Positions 1 through 6,282 of a DNA stretch of 15,515 nt are shown piece after piece; the first letter of the stretch is position 1, and every line of letters starts with the position of its first letter. The stretch lies in the NCBI GenBank assembly GCA_902475515.1, contig CABSAB010000005.1, positions 1 to 15,515 of the forward strand, written 5' to 3'. The notes below the pieces were generated by a model that was given only the letters and a program-made list of their open reading frames with translations, was not told the DNA's origin and ran no database searches. The position numbers and the translations under genes were made by a program. Source of the stretch: an uncultured Eubacteriales bacterium (GTDB lineage Bacteria > Bacillota > Clostridia > Oscillospirales > Oscillospiraceae).

Positions 1-1242
1 GGAGATGGAGAAGCCGGCACGGGTAGAGACCAGTGCGACCTCGTCATTCCACACATACTGCTCGTTCACGTCCTTGGTCACGCGGGGCATGCCGCACACG
101 GCCAGCTCGGGATACTCGGAGCCGTAGGTGTCCACGATCTCCTCCAGCTTGTCGGCGTTAGACTGCCAGACGGCAATGTCGCCGCTGGCCTGCATGGTGT
201 TCTGTACCATACGGTCGGCGTCCAGGGACAGGAAGTCCTGCGCCATGATGCCCTCGTCCATCATCTGCAGAGCCCACTCTATATACTCACGGTAGCCGTC
301 CGTAATCCAGCCGGAGGTGACCTCGTCATCATAGCGGAAGATGGAGGAGGTAACGGCGGTCATAAAGCCGTCGCCCTGGAGCACAGGGATGTCAGTGTCA
401 AACGCAGCCTCAATGCCCACGGTGCCATCGGTCATATAGATGGGGTTGGAGGGATTGTAGTTGGTCTTAACAGCGCGGAGGTACTCGTTGAACTCGTCCA
501 GATCGATCAGATCGCCGGACCAGTTCCAGTCCATGCCTTCCATCCAGTCCTTCCGGGTCACAAGGCCGTTGCCGGAGTAAGAGCCGTCAGCGATGTGATA
601 GAAGGCCAGGGTGTGGCCGTCGGTGAGGGTATCCTTCACGGTGGATTCGGGCAGGCAGTCGAGAACCGCCTTGTAGTTGGGCATATACTCGTCGATATAC
701 TCACCGATGTCCAGAACGATGTCCTGATCATAGCCGGAAGCCATGGTGTCGGTGTAGTACTCCAGCATGGGGATCAGGTCGGGCATGTCGCCGCCGGCCA
801 CCATCAGGCTGAACTGGGTGTCGGCGGAGGAAGCGGGGACCTCCACGAAGTCCAGCTTCACGCCGGTGGCTTCCTCAGAAGCGGAAACGGCATTATAGTT
901 GAAGTTGGAGTCCATGAAGTCCACATACATGGGGATATAGTACCACATGGAGATGGTGTTCTCGCCCTCCAGAGGATAGGTGATGAATTCCTCGGCCATA
1001 GCCTCCATGGGATCACCCACGGTAACGGCCACAGTCTGGCCGGCAGTGCCCTCCTCAGAGGAATCCAGAGCTACCACGTTCTCCGTAGGAGCTGCGGCGG
1101 TGGGGGCAGCAGTCTCTTCGGCGGCCTCAGCGGAGGAAGCGGGCGCGGACGATACAGTACCTGTATCGCCACATCCGGCTACGCCGAATGTGAGGACCAT
1201 TGCCAGAACGAGAACCAGTGCCAAAAACTTTGTCTTGTTCAT
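1..1242 (-). CDS. ABC transporter substrate-binding lipoprotein, family 1 (3' part cut off)
   Basis: The 414 visible residues are the N-terminal part of an extracellular solute-binding protein; the C-terminus lies beyond the left edge. Residues 1-24 form a lipoprotein signal: MNKTK, a hydrophobic core, and lipobox VAGC with the lipidated Cys at 24. A Ser/Ala/Thr/Glu-rich linker follows to about residue 55, as is usual for a protein tethered outside the membrane. The mature part carries the family signature MVAGGDMPDLI, seen in sugar and peptide binding proteins of the LplA/UgpB type. It should capture a substrate, probably an oligosaccharide, and deliver it to permeases that are not in the window. 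The start at 1242 follows AAAGGAG at a good distance. An in-frame ATG at 1263 is rejected because that Shine-Dalgarno site lies inside it. The family call is solid; the substrate is unknown. Confidence 0.9.
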   Translation of the reverse strand, partial: MNKTKFLALVLVLAMVLTFGVAGCGDTGTVSSAPASSAEAAEETAAPTAAAPTENVVALDSSEEGTAGQTVAVTVGDPMEAMAEEFITYPLEGENTISMWYYIPMYVDFMDSNFNYNAVSASEEATGVKLDFVEVPASSADTQFSLMVAGGDMPDLIPMLEYYTDTMASGYDQDIVLDIGEYIDEYMPNYKAVLDCLPESTVKDTLTDGHTLAFYHIADGSYSGNGLVTRKDWMEGMDWNWSGDLIDLDEFNEYLRAVKTNYNPSNPIYMTDGTVGIEAAFDTDIPVLQGDGFMTAVTSSIFRYDDEVTSGWITDGYREYIEWALQMMDEGIMAQDFLSLDADRMVQNTMQASGDIAVWQSNADKLEEIVDTYGSEYPELAVCGMPRVTKDVNEQYVWNDEVALVSTRAGFSIS

Positions 1243-1360
1243 TGTTATTGTGTCTCCTTTCATAAAAATATGTTATGACAAAGTGATTTGCCTACCAAGA
1301 TCGTCAGCCGTATCATAAAAGAATTTTCCGGTGGGAGCAATTCCATTTTTGGCCGAGCTG

Positions 1361-1375
1361 ATTCGGTTTCCGAAT
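1361..1375. repeat. Short inverted repeat in the leader of the binding-protein gene
   Basis: ATTCGG and CCGAAT are separated by three bases, giving a perfect 6-bp arm palindrome. It lies about 55 bases downstream of the predicted transcription start of the binding-protein gene. It could be a repressor operator or a small RNA hairpin. The rest of the 1243-1661 gap holds the promoter and repeats listed separately and the tyrA terminator; no gene was seen in it. Confidence 0.35.
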
Positions 1376-1403
1376 AGGCGAAATGACTTCGGAGCCCGAG
1401 GCG

Positions 1404-1464
1404 CTTAACATCTTGGTAATATTATAGCGTTCTAACTATACAGAATGAAACCCAAGATGTCAAG
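1404..1464. promoter_or_regulatory. Inverted 13-mers flanking the binding-protein promoter (candidate operators)
   Basis: On the plus strand 1404-1416 reads CTTAACATCTTGG. The minus-strand reading of 1452-1464 is CTTGACATCTTGG, 12 of 13 identical. The right copy contains the TTGACA -35 box and the left copy lies just past the expected transcription start, so the pair brackets the promoter core. A third partial copy, TACCAAGAT at 1292-1300, lies in the leader. The arrangement fits a regulator binding two sites, perhaps with looping. No regulator gene is adjacent in the window. Confidence 0.45.
1435..1463 (-). promoter_or_regulatory. Sigma-A promoter of the binding-protein gene
   Basis: Read on the minus strand: TTGACA (1458-1463), a 17-base spacer, and TATAGT (1435-1440). 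The -35 is a perfect match and the -10 matches at five of six positions. The predicted start near 1428 gives a leader of about 185 bases, long for a simple transporter gene and leaving room for leader regulation. An overlapping TATAAT at 1421-1426 has no good -35 partner. Confidence 0.75.
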
Positions 1465-1590
1465 CTTGCGGCATAAATTGACAAAACCCTGAAATACAAA
1501 CGGTCACTTCCGGATAAAACGGCACAAAATGCAGCTTTCGCATACGAAACTTGCAAGAAAACGTAAAAAATGGGAGTGTAAAGTCCCGGG

Positions 1591-1631
1591 AAAAGGGCCT
1601 GCGGCCATCCTAAGGGGGATTCCGCAGGCCC
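1591..1631 (-). terminator. Hairpin terminator after tyrA
   Basis: Perfect 10-bp arms, GGGCCTGCGG (1595-1604) and CCGCAGGCCC (1622-1631), lie just past the tyrA stop. On the minus strand the hairpin is followed by only TTTT and then CCCGGG, so the U-tract is short. Stem strength and position favour a tyrA terminator. On the plus strand no T run follows. Confidence 0.7.
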
Positions 1632-1661
1632 AAAGATATGATGAAAATTTGGTGAAGAATG

Positions 1662-2519
1662 TCAGTCGCTGCCGGTGTGTTGCTGATGCTGCCGCAGCAA
1701 AACGGCCTCCCGCAGGGCGCGGCCCTGCTCCAGCAGGTCCCGCACCGTCCCATCGTCCCCGGCGGCAAACGCGTCCCGGAAGGTGGTCAGATTCGTAAGC
1801 AGCGTGTTGATCTCCCGCAAAAGAGGCTCCCGGTTCAGCGCGAACAGTGCCGTCCACATGTCCGGGTCCAGCTTGGCCACCCGGGTCATGTCCTGAAAGC
1901 TGCCGGCGGTGAAGCCCAGCGTCAGCTCTGCCGTGGGACTTTTAATGTAGGCCGAGGACACCACATGGGCCAGCTGAGAGGTGTAGGAGATGATGGTGTC
2001 GTGCCGCAGGGGATCGGTGATCTCAATGCGCGTGAAGCCGATGGCGGTGGCCAGCTCCTTCAGCGTCTCCACGGCGGCGGGGTCCGTGCGGGAGGTGGGG
2101 GTGATGATATAGCTGGCATTTTTATAGAGGTCCACATCGGAGTTTGCGAAGCCCGCCACCTCTTTGCCGGCCATGGGATGCGTGCCCACATAGCGGACAC
2201 CCTTTTTCTGATAGAGCTCGTCCACCGCGTCAACGATGGGCTGCTTGACGCCGCAGATGTCCGCCACAATGGAGCCGGGCTTGAAGTCCGTTACATGGTC
2301 CCGGAGAAAGTCGATGGTGGCCTCCGGCGGCAGGGCCACGAAGGTCACATCCGGCTGGGAAAGGTCCTCCAGCGGCCCGTCGATGGCGCCCACGGACAGG
2401 GCAAAGGCCACCGTCTTTTGGTTGCGGGTGGCGCCCAGGACCTGGTGGGGGGTATACTGGCGCAGGGCCCGGCAGAGGCTTCCGCCGATGAGGCCCATGC
2501 CGACGACAGCTATGATCAT
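1662..2519 (-). CDS. tyrA: Prephenate dehydrogenase (tyrosine biosynthesis)
   Basis: The 285-residue protein would convert prephenate with NAD(P)+ to 4-hydroxyphenylpyruvate in the cytosol, the step committing chorismate to tyrosine. The N-terminus is a Rossmann dinucleotide fold with GMGLIGGS at 7-14. HPMAGKE at 114-120 is the family's substrate-pocket motif. The helical C-terminal half carries SQLAHVVSSA (181-190) and FTAGSFQDMTRVA (203-215), also typical. The protein ends shortly after the catalytic domain, so the C-terminal ACT regulatory domain of many Bacillota TyrA proteins (about 370 residues) is missing; feedback control by tyrosine may therefore differ. ATG at 2519 follows TGAGGTGATT. 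No other aromatic pathway gene is adjacent. The gene is divergent from sigA and has its own promoter and terminator. Confidence 0.93.
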   Translation of the reverse strand: MIIAVVGMGLIGGSLCRALRQYTPHQVLGATRNQKTVAFALSVGAIDGPLEDLSQPDVTFVALPPEATIDFLRDHVTDFKPGSIVADICGVKQPIVDAVDELYQKKGVRYVGTHPMAGKEVAGFANSDVDLYKNASYIITPTSRTDPAAVETLKELATAIGFTRIEITDPLRHDTIISYTSQLAHVVSSAYIKSPTAELTLGFTAGSFQDMTRVAKLDPDMWTALFALNREPLLREINTLLTNLTTFRDAFAAGDDGTVRDLLEQGRALREAVLLRQHQQHTGSD

Positions 2520-2575
2520 AATGAATCACCTCAGGATATATGCAGCAAAGTAATGTGTGAAAGTATGCCGCCTCT

Positions 2576-2603
2576 ATCATAGCAGGATTCCCGAAGAAAT
2601 CAA
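2576..2603 (-). promoter_or_regulatory. Promoter of tyrA
   Basis: On the minus strand, TTGATT (2598-2603), a 16-base spacer and TATGAT (2576-2581). The -10 matches at five of six positions and the -35 at four. The predicted leader is about 50 bases. No T-box or other riboswitch-like structure was recognised there. Confidence 0.6.
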
Positions 2604-2635
2604 GGAAAAAATATGGACTTCCAGACAAAAAAGGC

Positions 2636-2664
2636 TTGCACATATTTTTGTGGTGTGATACAAT
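2636..2664 (+). promoter_or_regulatory. Promoter of sigA with extended -10
   Basis: TTGCAC (2636-2641), a 17-base spacer and TACAAT (2659-2664), with TG at 2656-2657 forming an extended -10 (TGATACAAT). The transcript would start near 2671 and leave a leader of about 94 bases. Confidence 0.75.
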
Positions 2665-2681
2665 AGCGGTTGCCTAACTTA

Positions 2682-2731
2682 AAATCAGCGTACTATGCCA
2701 TGGTTTCATGGCCCGTTTTTTTGGCTGATTT
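2682..2731 (+). promoter_or_regulatory. Nested hairpin with U-tract in the sigA leader (possible attenuator)
   Basis: GCCATG-GTTT-CATGGC (2697-2712) forms a 6-bp hairpin, followed after three bases by seven Ts (2716-2722), like a small intrinsic terminator. Outer arms AAATCAGC (2682-2689) and GCTGATTT (2724-2731) are exactly complementary and enclose it. Further down, CTTCT (2740-2744) can pair with AGAAG (2750-2754) at the Shine-Dalgarno site. These pairings are visible in the sequence; a role in control is inferred. Confidence 0.45.
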
Positions 2732-2764
2732 GGGAAGGACTTCTCTTACAGAAGGAAGTGCAAT

Positions 2765-3880
2765 ATGGCAAGCGCAAATAATGCCGCCGCAAAACTCAGC
2801 GACGAGGCCAAGGCACCGGTGCTGGCGCTTCTTACAAAGGGGCAAAATGCCGGTGTGCTCCAGTCCACGGAGATTCTCGGTGTGCTGGAGAAGCTGGATA
2901 TCGACGCCGAGCAGATCGAACATATTTATGATACCATCGAGGGTTTGGGAATCCAGATCGTCGGAGCGGAGCTGGAGCTGGAACCCGGTGACGATACTCC
3001 CGTGGAGGAGGAAGAGGAACTGGTGGACCCGGTGGAGCTGGCCGCCGAATACAACCTGGACGATCCGGTGCGGATGTACCTCAAGGAGATCGGCCAGATC
3101 CGCCTGCTCACCACCGAGGAGGAACAGGCGCTGGCTGCCAGGGTGGCCCAGGGCGACAAATACGCCAAGGATAAGCTCACCGAGGCAAACCTCCGGCTGG
3201 TGGTGTCCATCGCCAAGAAGTATTCCGGCCGGGGCCTGCATATCCTGGACCTGATCCAGGAGGGAAACACGGGCTTGATCCGAGCCGTGGACAAGTTTGA
3301 CTACACCAAGGGCAACAAGTTCTCCACCTATGCCACCTGGTGGATCCGCCAGGCCATCACCCGTGCCATTGCGGACCAGGCCAGGACCATCCGCGTGCCG
3401 GTACATATGGTGGAGGTCATCAACAAGGTCACCCGTTGTAACCGGAAGCTGGTCCAGGAGCTGGGCCGGGAGCCCACCATGGAGGAGATATCCGAGGACC
3501 TGGGCCTGCCCATCGAGAAGGTCATCGAAGCCACCCGGACCTCGGCGGACACCCTGAGTTTGGACACCCCCGTGGGCGACGAGGAGGATACCACCATCGG
3601 CTCCTTTGTGGAGGACGACAACACCCCCGGCCCCGCGGATGCCACATCGAATACCCTGCTGGCCGAGGCGCTGGATGAGATCCTCGACACCCTCACCGAG
3701 CGGGAGGCCGATGTGCTCCGGATGCGCTTCGGCATGTACGACGGCCGCACCCACACCCTGGAGGAGGTGGGCCAGATCTTCGGCGTGACCCGCGAGCGGA
3801 TCCGCCAGATCGAGAATAAGGCCATCCGCAAGCTGCGGCACCCCAGCCGTGCCAAGAAGATCAAGGACTTTTACTGCTGA
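2765..3880 (+). CDS. sigA: RNA polymerase primary sigma factor SigA (RpoD)
   Basis: The 371-residue protein is the housekeeping sigma factor, directing core RNA polymerase to TTGACA/TATAAT promoters. Residues 1-98 are a reduced, acidic region 1.1 (EEEEEL at 81-86). Region 1.2 starts near DDPVRMYLKEIG (99-110). Region 2 holds NLRLVVSIAKKY (142-153) and the DNA-melting, -10-reading helix around FSTYATWWIRQA (186-197). Region 3 covers about 210-290. Region 4 ends with the -35-reading helix-turn-helix, TLEEVGQIFGVTRERIRQIE (331-350). The length equals my recollection of Bacillus SigA, and there is no large non-conserved insert as in proteobacteria. ATG follows GAAGGAAG at six bases. The gene is alone between its own promoter and a strong terminator rather than downstream of dnaG as in many Bacillota. 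Confidence 0.97.
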   Translation: MASANNAAAKLSDEAKAPVLALLTKGQNAGVLQSTEILGVLEKLDIDAEQIEHIYDTIEGLGIQIVGAELELEPGDDTPVEEEEELVDPVELAAEYNLDDPVRMYLKEIGQIRLLTTEEEQALAARVAQGDKYAKDKLTEANLRLVVSIAKKYSGRGLHILDLIQEGNTGLIRAVDKFDYTKGNKFSTYATWWIRQAITRAIADQARTIRVPVHMVEVINKVTRCNRKLVQELGREPTMEEISEDLGLPIEKVIEATRTSADTLSLDTPVGDEEDTTIGSFVEDDNTPGPADATSNTLLAEALDEILDTLTEREADVLRMRFGMYDGRTHTLEEVGQIFGVTRERIRQIENKAIRKLRHPSRAKKIKDFYC

Positions 3881-3885
3881 AGCGA

Positions 3886-3919
3886 AGCCCCGGACGCAAA
3901 TGCGTCCGGGGCTTTTTTA
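3886..3919 (+). terminator. Strong rho-independent terminator of sigA
   Basis: AGCCCCGGACGC (3886-3897) pairs perfectly with GCGTCCGGGGCT (3902-3913) around a four-base loop, followed by a run of Ts to 3918. It starts six bases after the sigA stop. Read from the other side it follows the convergent MerR gene, with a weaker tail. Confidence 0.93.
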
Positions 3920-3921
3920 TC

Positions 3922-4569
3922 TCAGTGCGTCTGCTTTTCATCCTTGCTGTGTTTCAGCAGGTTGTAGGCGGCAATTTTCTGGGCCATGGAAATGTCAAAG
4001 CCCTTGCCGCCTGCCGCCATCTCGTTGGCGCTGTTGTTTTGCACGCTGAAGCCTGCGTACATGGTGGCATTCTTGGCGGCAATGTTTCCTTGTATCTCCT
4101 CCTGCTTGGTGAAGCGGCCCGCCACCAGCTGGCTCAGCTCCTCCAATTCGTCCAGATAGCGGAAGTGGGGGTCCAGGTCCACTGCCGGCAGGGGAAGGCC
4201 GGTGGTGGCCGGCGTCATCTGGGCGATGAGCGCATCCTCATCCGTGAGGCTCTCGCAGGAAATATTGTTGATGACCGCCAGGATCGCCGTCAGGTCCTGC
4301 TGATCCTGCTGGAGCCGCCTCCGGTAGTCCTGAAAGACTGTGGGGATATCCTCCGGAACGGCCTGAATGTGCCGGATCTCCTCCACGGAAAACCGGGCTC
4401 TGCGCAGCTCGGCGATTTTGCTGAGCTGCTGAATATCCGCCTCAGAGTAGGTGCGGTATTCCCGGCCGTTCTGCCAGGTCTTTTCGGGGGACAGCAGGCC
4501 CTCCGCTTCGTAGTAGCGAATGGTCTTTTTGGTCAGGCCGGTCTTTTCGCTGACGTCTTTGATCTTCAT
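3922..4569 (-). CDS. Soluble MerR-family transcriptional regulator, paralogue of the upstream membrane-anchored one
   Basis: 215 residues. The N-terminal winged helix-turn-helix is plain: KIKDVSEKTGLTKKTIRYYE (2-21), GLLSP, then the wing around NGREYRTYSEADIQQL. A long dimerisation helix covers roughly 72-105. Residues 125-144 (LPLPAVDLDPHF, then LDELEE) match the same positions of the 480-residue MerR protein upstream, so the two are paralogues. The C-terminal 70 residues are Asn/Ala/Gly-rich and show no recognised ligand-binding domain. MerR proteins usually activate promoters with a stretched 19-bp spacer, and this gene's own promoter is of that kind, so autoregulation is likely. ATG at 4569 is chosen because it begins the conserved HTH and follows AGGAGG at nine bases. 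The inducer is unknown. Confidence 0.9.
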   Translation of the reverse strand: MKIKDVSEKTGLTKKTIRYYEAEGLLSPEKTWQNGREYRTYSEADIQQLSKIAELRRARFSVEEIRHIQAVPEDIPTVFQDYRRRLQQDQQDLTAILAVINNISCESLTDEDALIAQMTPATTGLPLPAVDLDPHFRYLDELEELSQLVAGRFTKQEEIQGNIAAKNATMYAGFSVQNNSANEMAAGGKGFDISMAQKIAAYNLLKHSKDEKQTH

Positions 4570-4594
4570 CGCATATGACCTCCTTTCTGAGGCC

Positions 4595-4625
4595 AGTATA
4601 AAAGTTCCCCCAGGGGGAATGTCAA
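4595..4625 (-). promoter_or_regulatory. MerR-type promoter and operator of the soluble regulator
   Basis: On the minus strand, TTGACA (4620-4625), a 19-base spacer and TATACT (4595-4600). The spacer contains a perfect 15-base dyad, TTCCCCCTGGGGGAA (4605-4619). A 19-bp spacer holding a dyad is the hallmark of MerR-regulated promoters, where the regulator twists DNA to realign the boxes. The dyad centre (4612) is two bases toward the -35 from the spacer centre, the same register as in the second MerR promoter at 6149-6179. Confidence 0.85.
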
Positions 4626-4627
4626 TG

Positions 4628-4672
4628 GGTTTTTCAATTTTCCAAAAAATTACGGAGAATTTTTGAAAAACC
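4628..4672. repeat. AT-rich inverted repeat between the two MerR genes
   Basis: GGTTTTTCAA (4628-4637) and TTGAAAAACC (4663-4672) are perfect 10-bp arms; further A/T pairing inside can extend the hairpin. It begins one base past the stop codon of the membrane-anchored MerR gene and lies directly upstream of the -35 of the next. It may end the first transcript, although no T run follows on the minus strand, or serve as an upstream element. Confidence 0.4.
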
Positions 4673-4673
4673 A

Positions 4674-6116
4674 TCAGCCGTCCAATAGGCTCCGGAGCAG
4701 GTCCACGGCAAATTCGTATTCCTCGTCGGTGGCGGCCAGGGAGATGCAGCCGTAGAAGGAGGTAATCTTCTGGAACGCCGCGCAGCTTCGCAGATCCACC
4801 CGGTAGGGATCCTTTGGGTCCGCCAGATCCGGCGGAAGCTCCCGGCATAATTTTTCGAAGGGGAAATCTGTGCAGATATTATACTGGACCTTCTTGTAAT
4901 CGGACATAAAATACAGAATGTATTGGCCGGTTTCCACACAGTGCTCCAGATACTCCGGGCCCTGGAGATCACCGCGGCTTTCTACATAATATAGTTCATC
5001 GGACTGCGCGTTCAGCGGGTCCGCCGCGGCGTAGGCGTTCCCGTTGCCGTCCAAATCGCCCACCAGGGGAGAAAGTGTCTCCTCCAGAATGTTGATGGTG
5101 GACTTTGGACAGTTGTAGGGGGCGGCAAAGCAGACCCGGTAGTCCGCCGGGGGATGGGCCTGGGCATAGAGCACCTGGGCCAGCGCGTAAAAGCCAAGGG
5201 CAATGGCCAAAATACCCGCCGCTCCGGCACAGGCCAGCAGAATGCGCTTTTTTCGGGCCCTTTGATAGGCGTCGGGGCTGGTGTTTTCGGCGTCTGCCTG
5301 CTGAGCCTCCCGGAGCCATTTGCGGTGGGCCATCCAGGCGGGAATAGCCCAGAGCAACGCCAGAAGGCCCAGATCCACCCAAAAGAGTACGCCTGGAATG
5401 ACGATCTTTTCGTTGGAAAAATAGACCAGGATCAGCAGGACCGGCAGCAGCGCGGTGAGACACCCGGAAAGAATGCGCCGCCACTTGGGAATGGCCTGCT
5501 TTCCACGGACAGGTCCGGAGCCGGCTTCCTCCTGAAATCCCCGCACCGTGGCCTGAAGCTGGCCCAGTGCCAGATTGGCGTCGTTGCCCCGGTCCCGGTC
5601 CACCATGATGTTCACCTGGCGGAACACCGTGGCGTTCGGCACCATGTCATCCAAATCCCGCTGGAGCTCCACATGGCGGGGCCCCTCGTCCATCTCGTCC
5701 AGCCGCTTGAAATTGGGCTTGATGTCCGTGGCGGGCAGGGGCATGGCGGCAGCTGCGCCTTGAAGCTGGGCAATGAGGCCGTCCACCCCGGACAGGTCCT
5801 CCGGCCGGATGGTATCCGCCGCCTGCCGCAGCTGGTGGAGCTGCTCCTCCTGCAGGCGGAGCCACTGCTGATAGCGCCGCACGATGCCGGAGATCTCCTC
5901 CGGATGCTCCTGCATGGTGCGGATCTCGTCCATGGTGAACAGCGCCCGCCGCAGCAGCGCAATGCGCTCCAGCTGGGAAACAAGCTCCGGGGTGTAGACC
6001 CAGAAATCCTTGCCGTTTTTCCGCTGTTTTTCCGGGGCGATCAGCCCCTTTTCCTCGTACAGCCGCAAAGTTTTTACCGAAAGACCCGTGGCGCTGCAAA
6101 CATCTTTTCTGGTCAT
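4674..6116 (-). CDS. Membrane-anchored MerR-family regulator with C-terminal outside domain
   Basis: 480 residues. Residues 1-70 are a MerR DNA-binding domain (TRKDVCSATGLSVKTLRLYE, GLIAPE, then NGKDFWVYTPELVSQLERI). A dimerisation helix follows at about 75-105, and LPATDIKPNF with LDEMDE at 127-144 matches the soluble MerR paralogue downstream. Three strongly hydrophobic stretches at about 214-233, 238-262 and 291-318 are predicted membrane spans. With the DNA-binding domain inside, the last 160 residues would lie outside the cell. That part has seven cysteines and a DLDGNGN motif (354-360), and I do not recognise it. Most MerR proteins are soluble and 110-300 residues long, so this architecture suggests a one-protein sensor of an envelope or external signal. 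ATG follows GGGAGG at eight bases. A soluble cytosolic-only role is unlikely given the three spans. Confidence 0.88.
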   Translation of the reverse strand: MTRKDVCSATGLSVKTLRLYEEKGLIAPEKQRKNGKDFWVYTPELVSQLERIALLRRALFTMDEIRTMQEHPEEISGIVRRYQQWLRLQEEQLHQLRQAADTIRPEDLSGVDGLIAQLQGAAAAMPLPATDIKPNFKRLDEMDEGPRHVELQRDLDDMVPNATVFRQVNIMVDRDRGNDANLALGQLQATVRGFQEEAGSGPVRGKQAIPKWRRILSGCLTALLPVLLILVYFSNEKIVIPGVLFWVDLGLLALLWAIPAWMAHRKWLREAQQADAENTSPDAYQRARKKRILLACAGAAGILAIALGFYALAQVLYAQAHPPADYRVCFAAPYNCPKSTINILEETLSPLVGDLDGNGNAYAAADPLNAQSDELYYVESRGDLQGPEYLEHCVETGQYILYFMSDYKKVQYNICTDFPFEKLCRELPPDLADPKDPYRVDLRSCAAFQKITSFYGCISLAATDEEYEFAVDLLRSLLDG

Positions 6117-6148
6117 GGAAACGACCTCCCTTCTCTTTTCCTGCTGCT

Positions 6149-6179
6149 ATTGTATCCTGCGCCCCAGGGGCACTGTCAA
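6149..6179 (-). promoter_or_regulatory. MerR-type promoter and operator of the membrane-anchored regulator
   Basis: On the minus strand, TTGACA (6174-6179), a 19-base spacer and TACAAT (6149-6154). The spacer holds the dyad GCCCCTGGGGC (6161-6171), centred at 6166, again two bases toward the -35 from the spacer centre. It shares CCCCTGGGG with the other MerR promoter. The leader is about 25 bases. Confidence 0.82.
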
Positions 6180-6223
6180 GGGGAATGTAAAATTATTTCA
6201 GTTTTGGAGAAGAAAATCCTGCG

Positions 6224-6252
6224 TTGTTTCCGGGCCGGTTTTGTGATAAAAT
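6224..6252 (+). promoter_or_regulatory. Promoter of alaX
   Basis: TTGTTT (6224-6229), a 17-base spacer and TAAAAT (6247-6252), with TG at 6244-6245 forming an extended -10. It points away from the MerR promoter across a 166-base divergent region. Confidence 0.55.
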
Positions 6253-6282
6253 ACGAAAAACGATAGGATATCGGAGGATGCC

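Noticed and set aside
595..1278. Long plus-strand open frame opposite the binding-protein gene
   Set aside because: It is the antisense shadow of a clear lipoprotein gene with signal peptide and family motif; the translated protein has no recognisable motif.
2693..3841. Long minus-strand frame opposite sigA
   Set aside because: Antisense shadow of a highly conserved sigma factor, caused by high GC at third codon positions.
4570..4848. N-terminal extension of the soluble MerR gene to 4848
   Set aside because: It would run through the promoter and operator and into the upstream gene; AGGAGG lies just before ATG 4569.
5154..6266. Plus-strand frame of 370 codons opposite the membrane-anchored MerR gene
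   Set aside because: No start site, no motif, and it overlaps the divergent promoter; the minus frame has a clear MerR domain.
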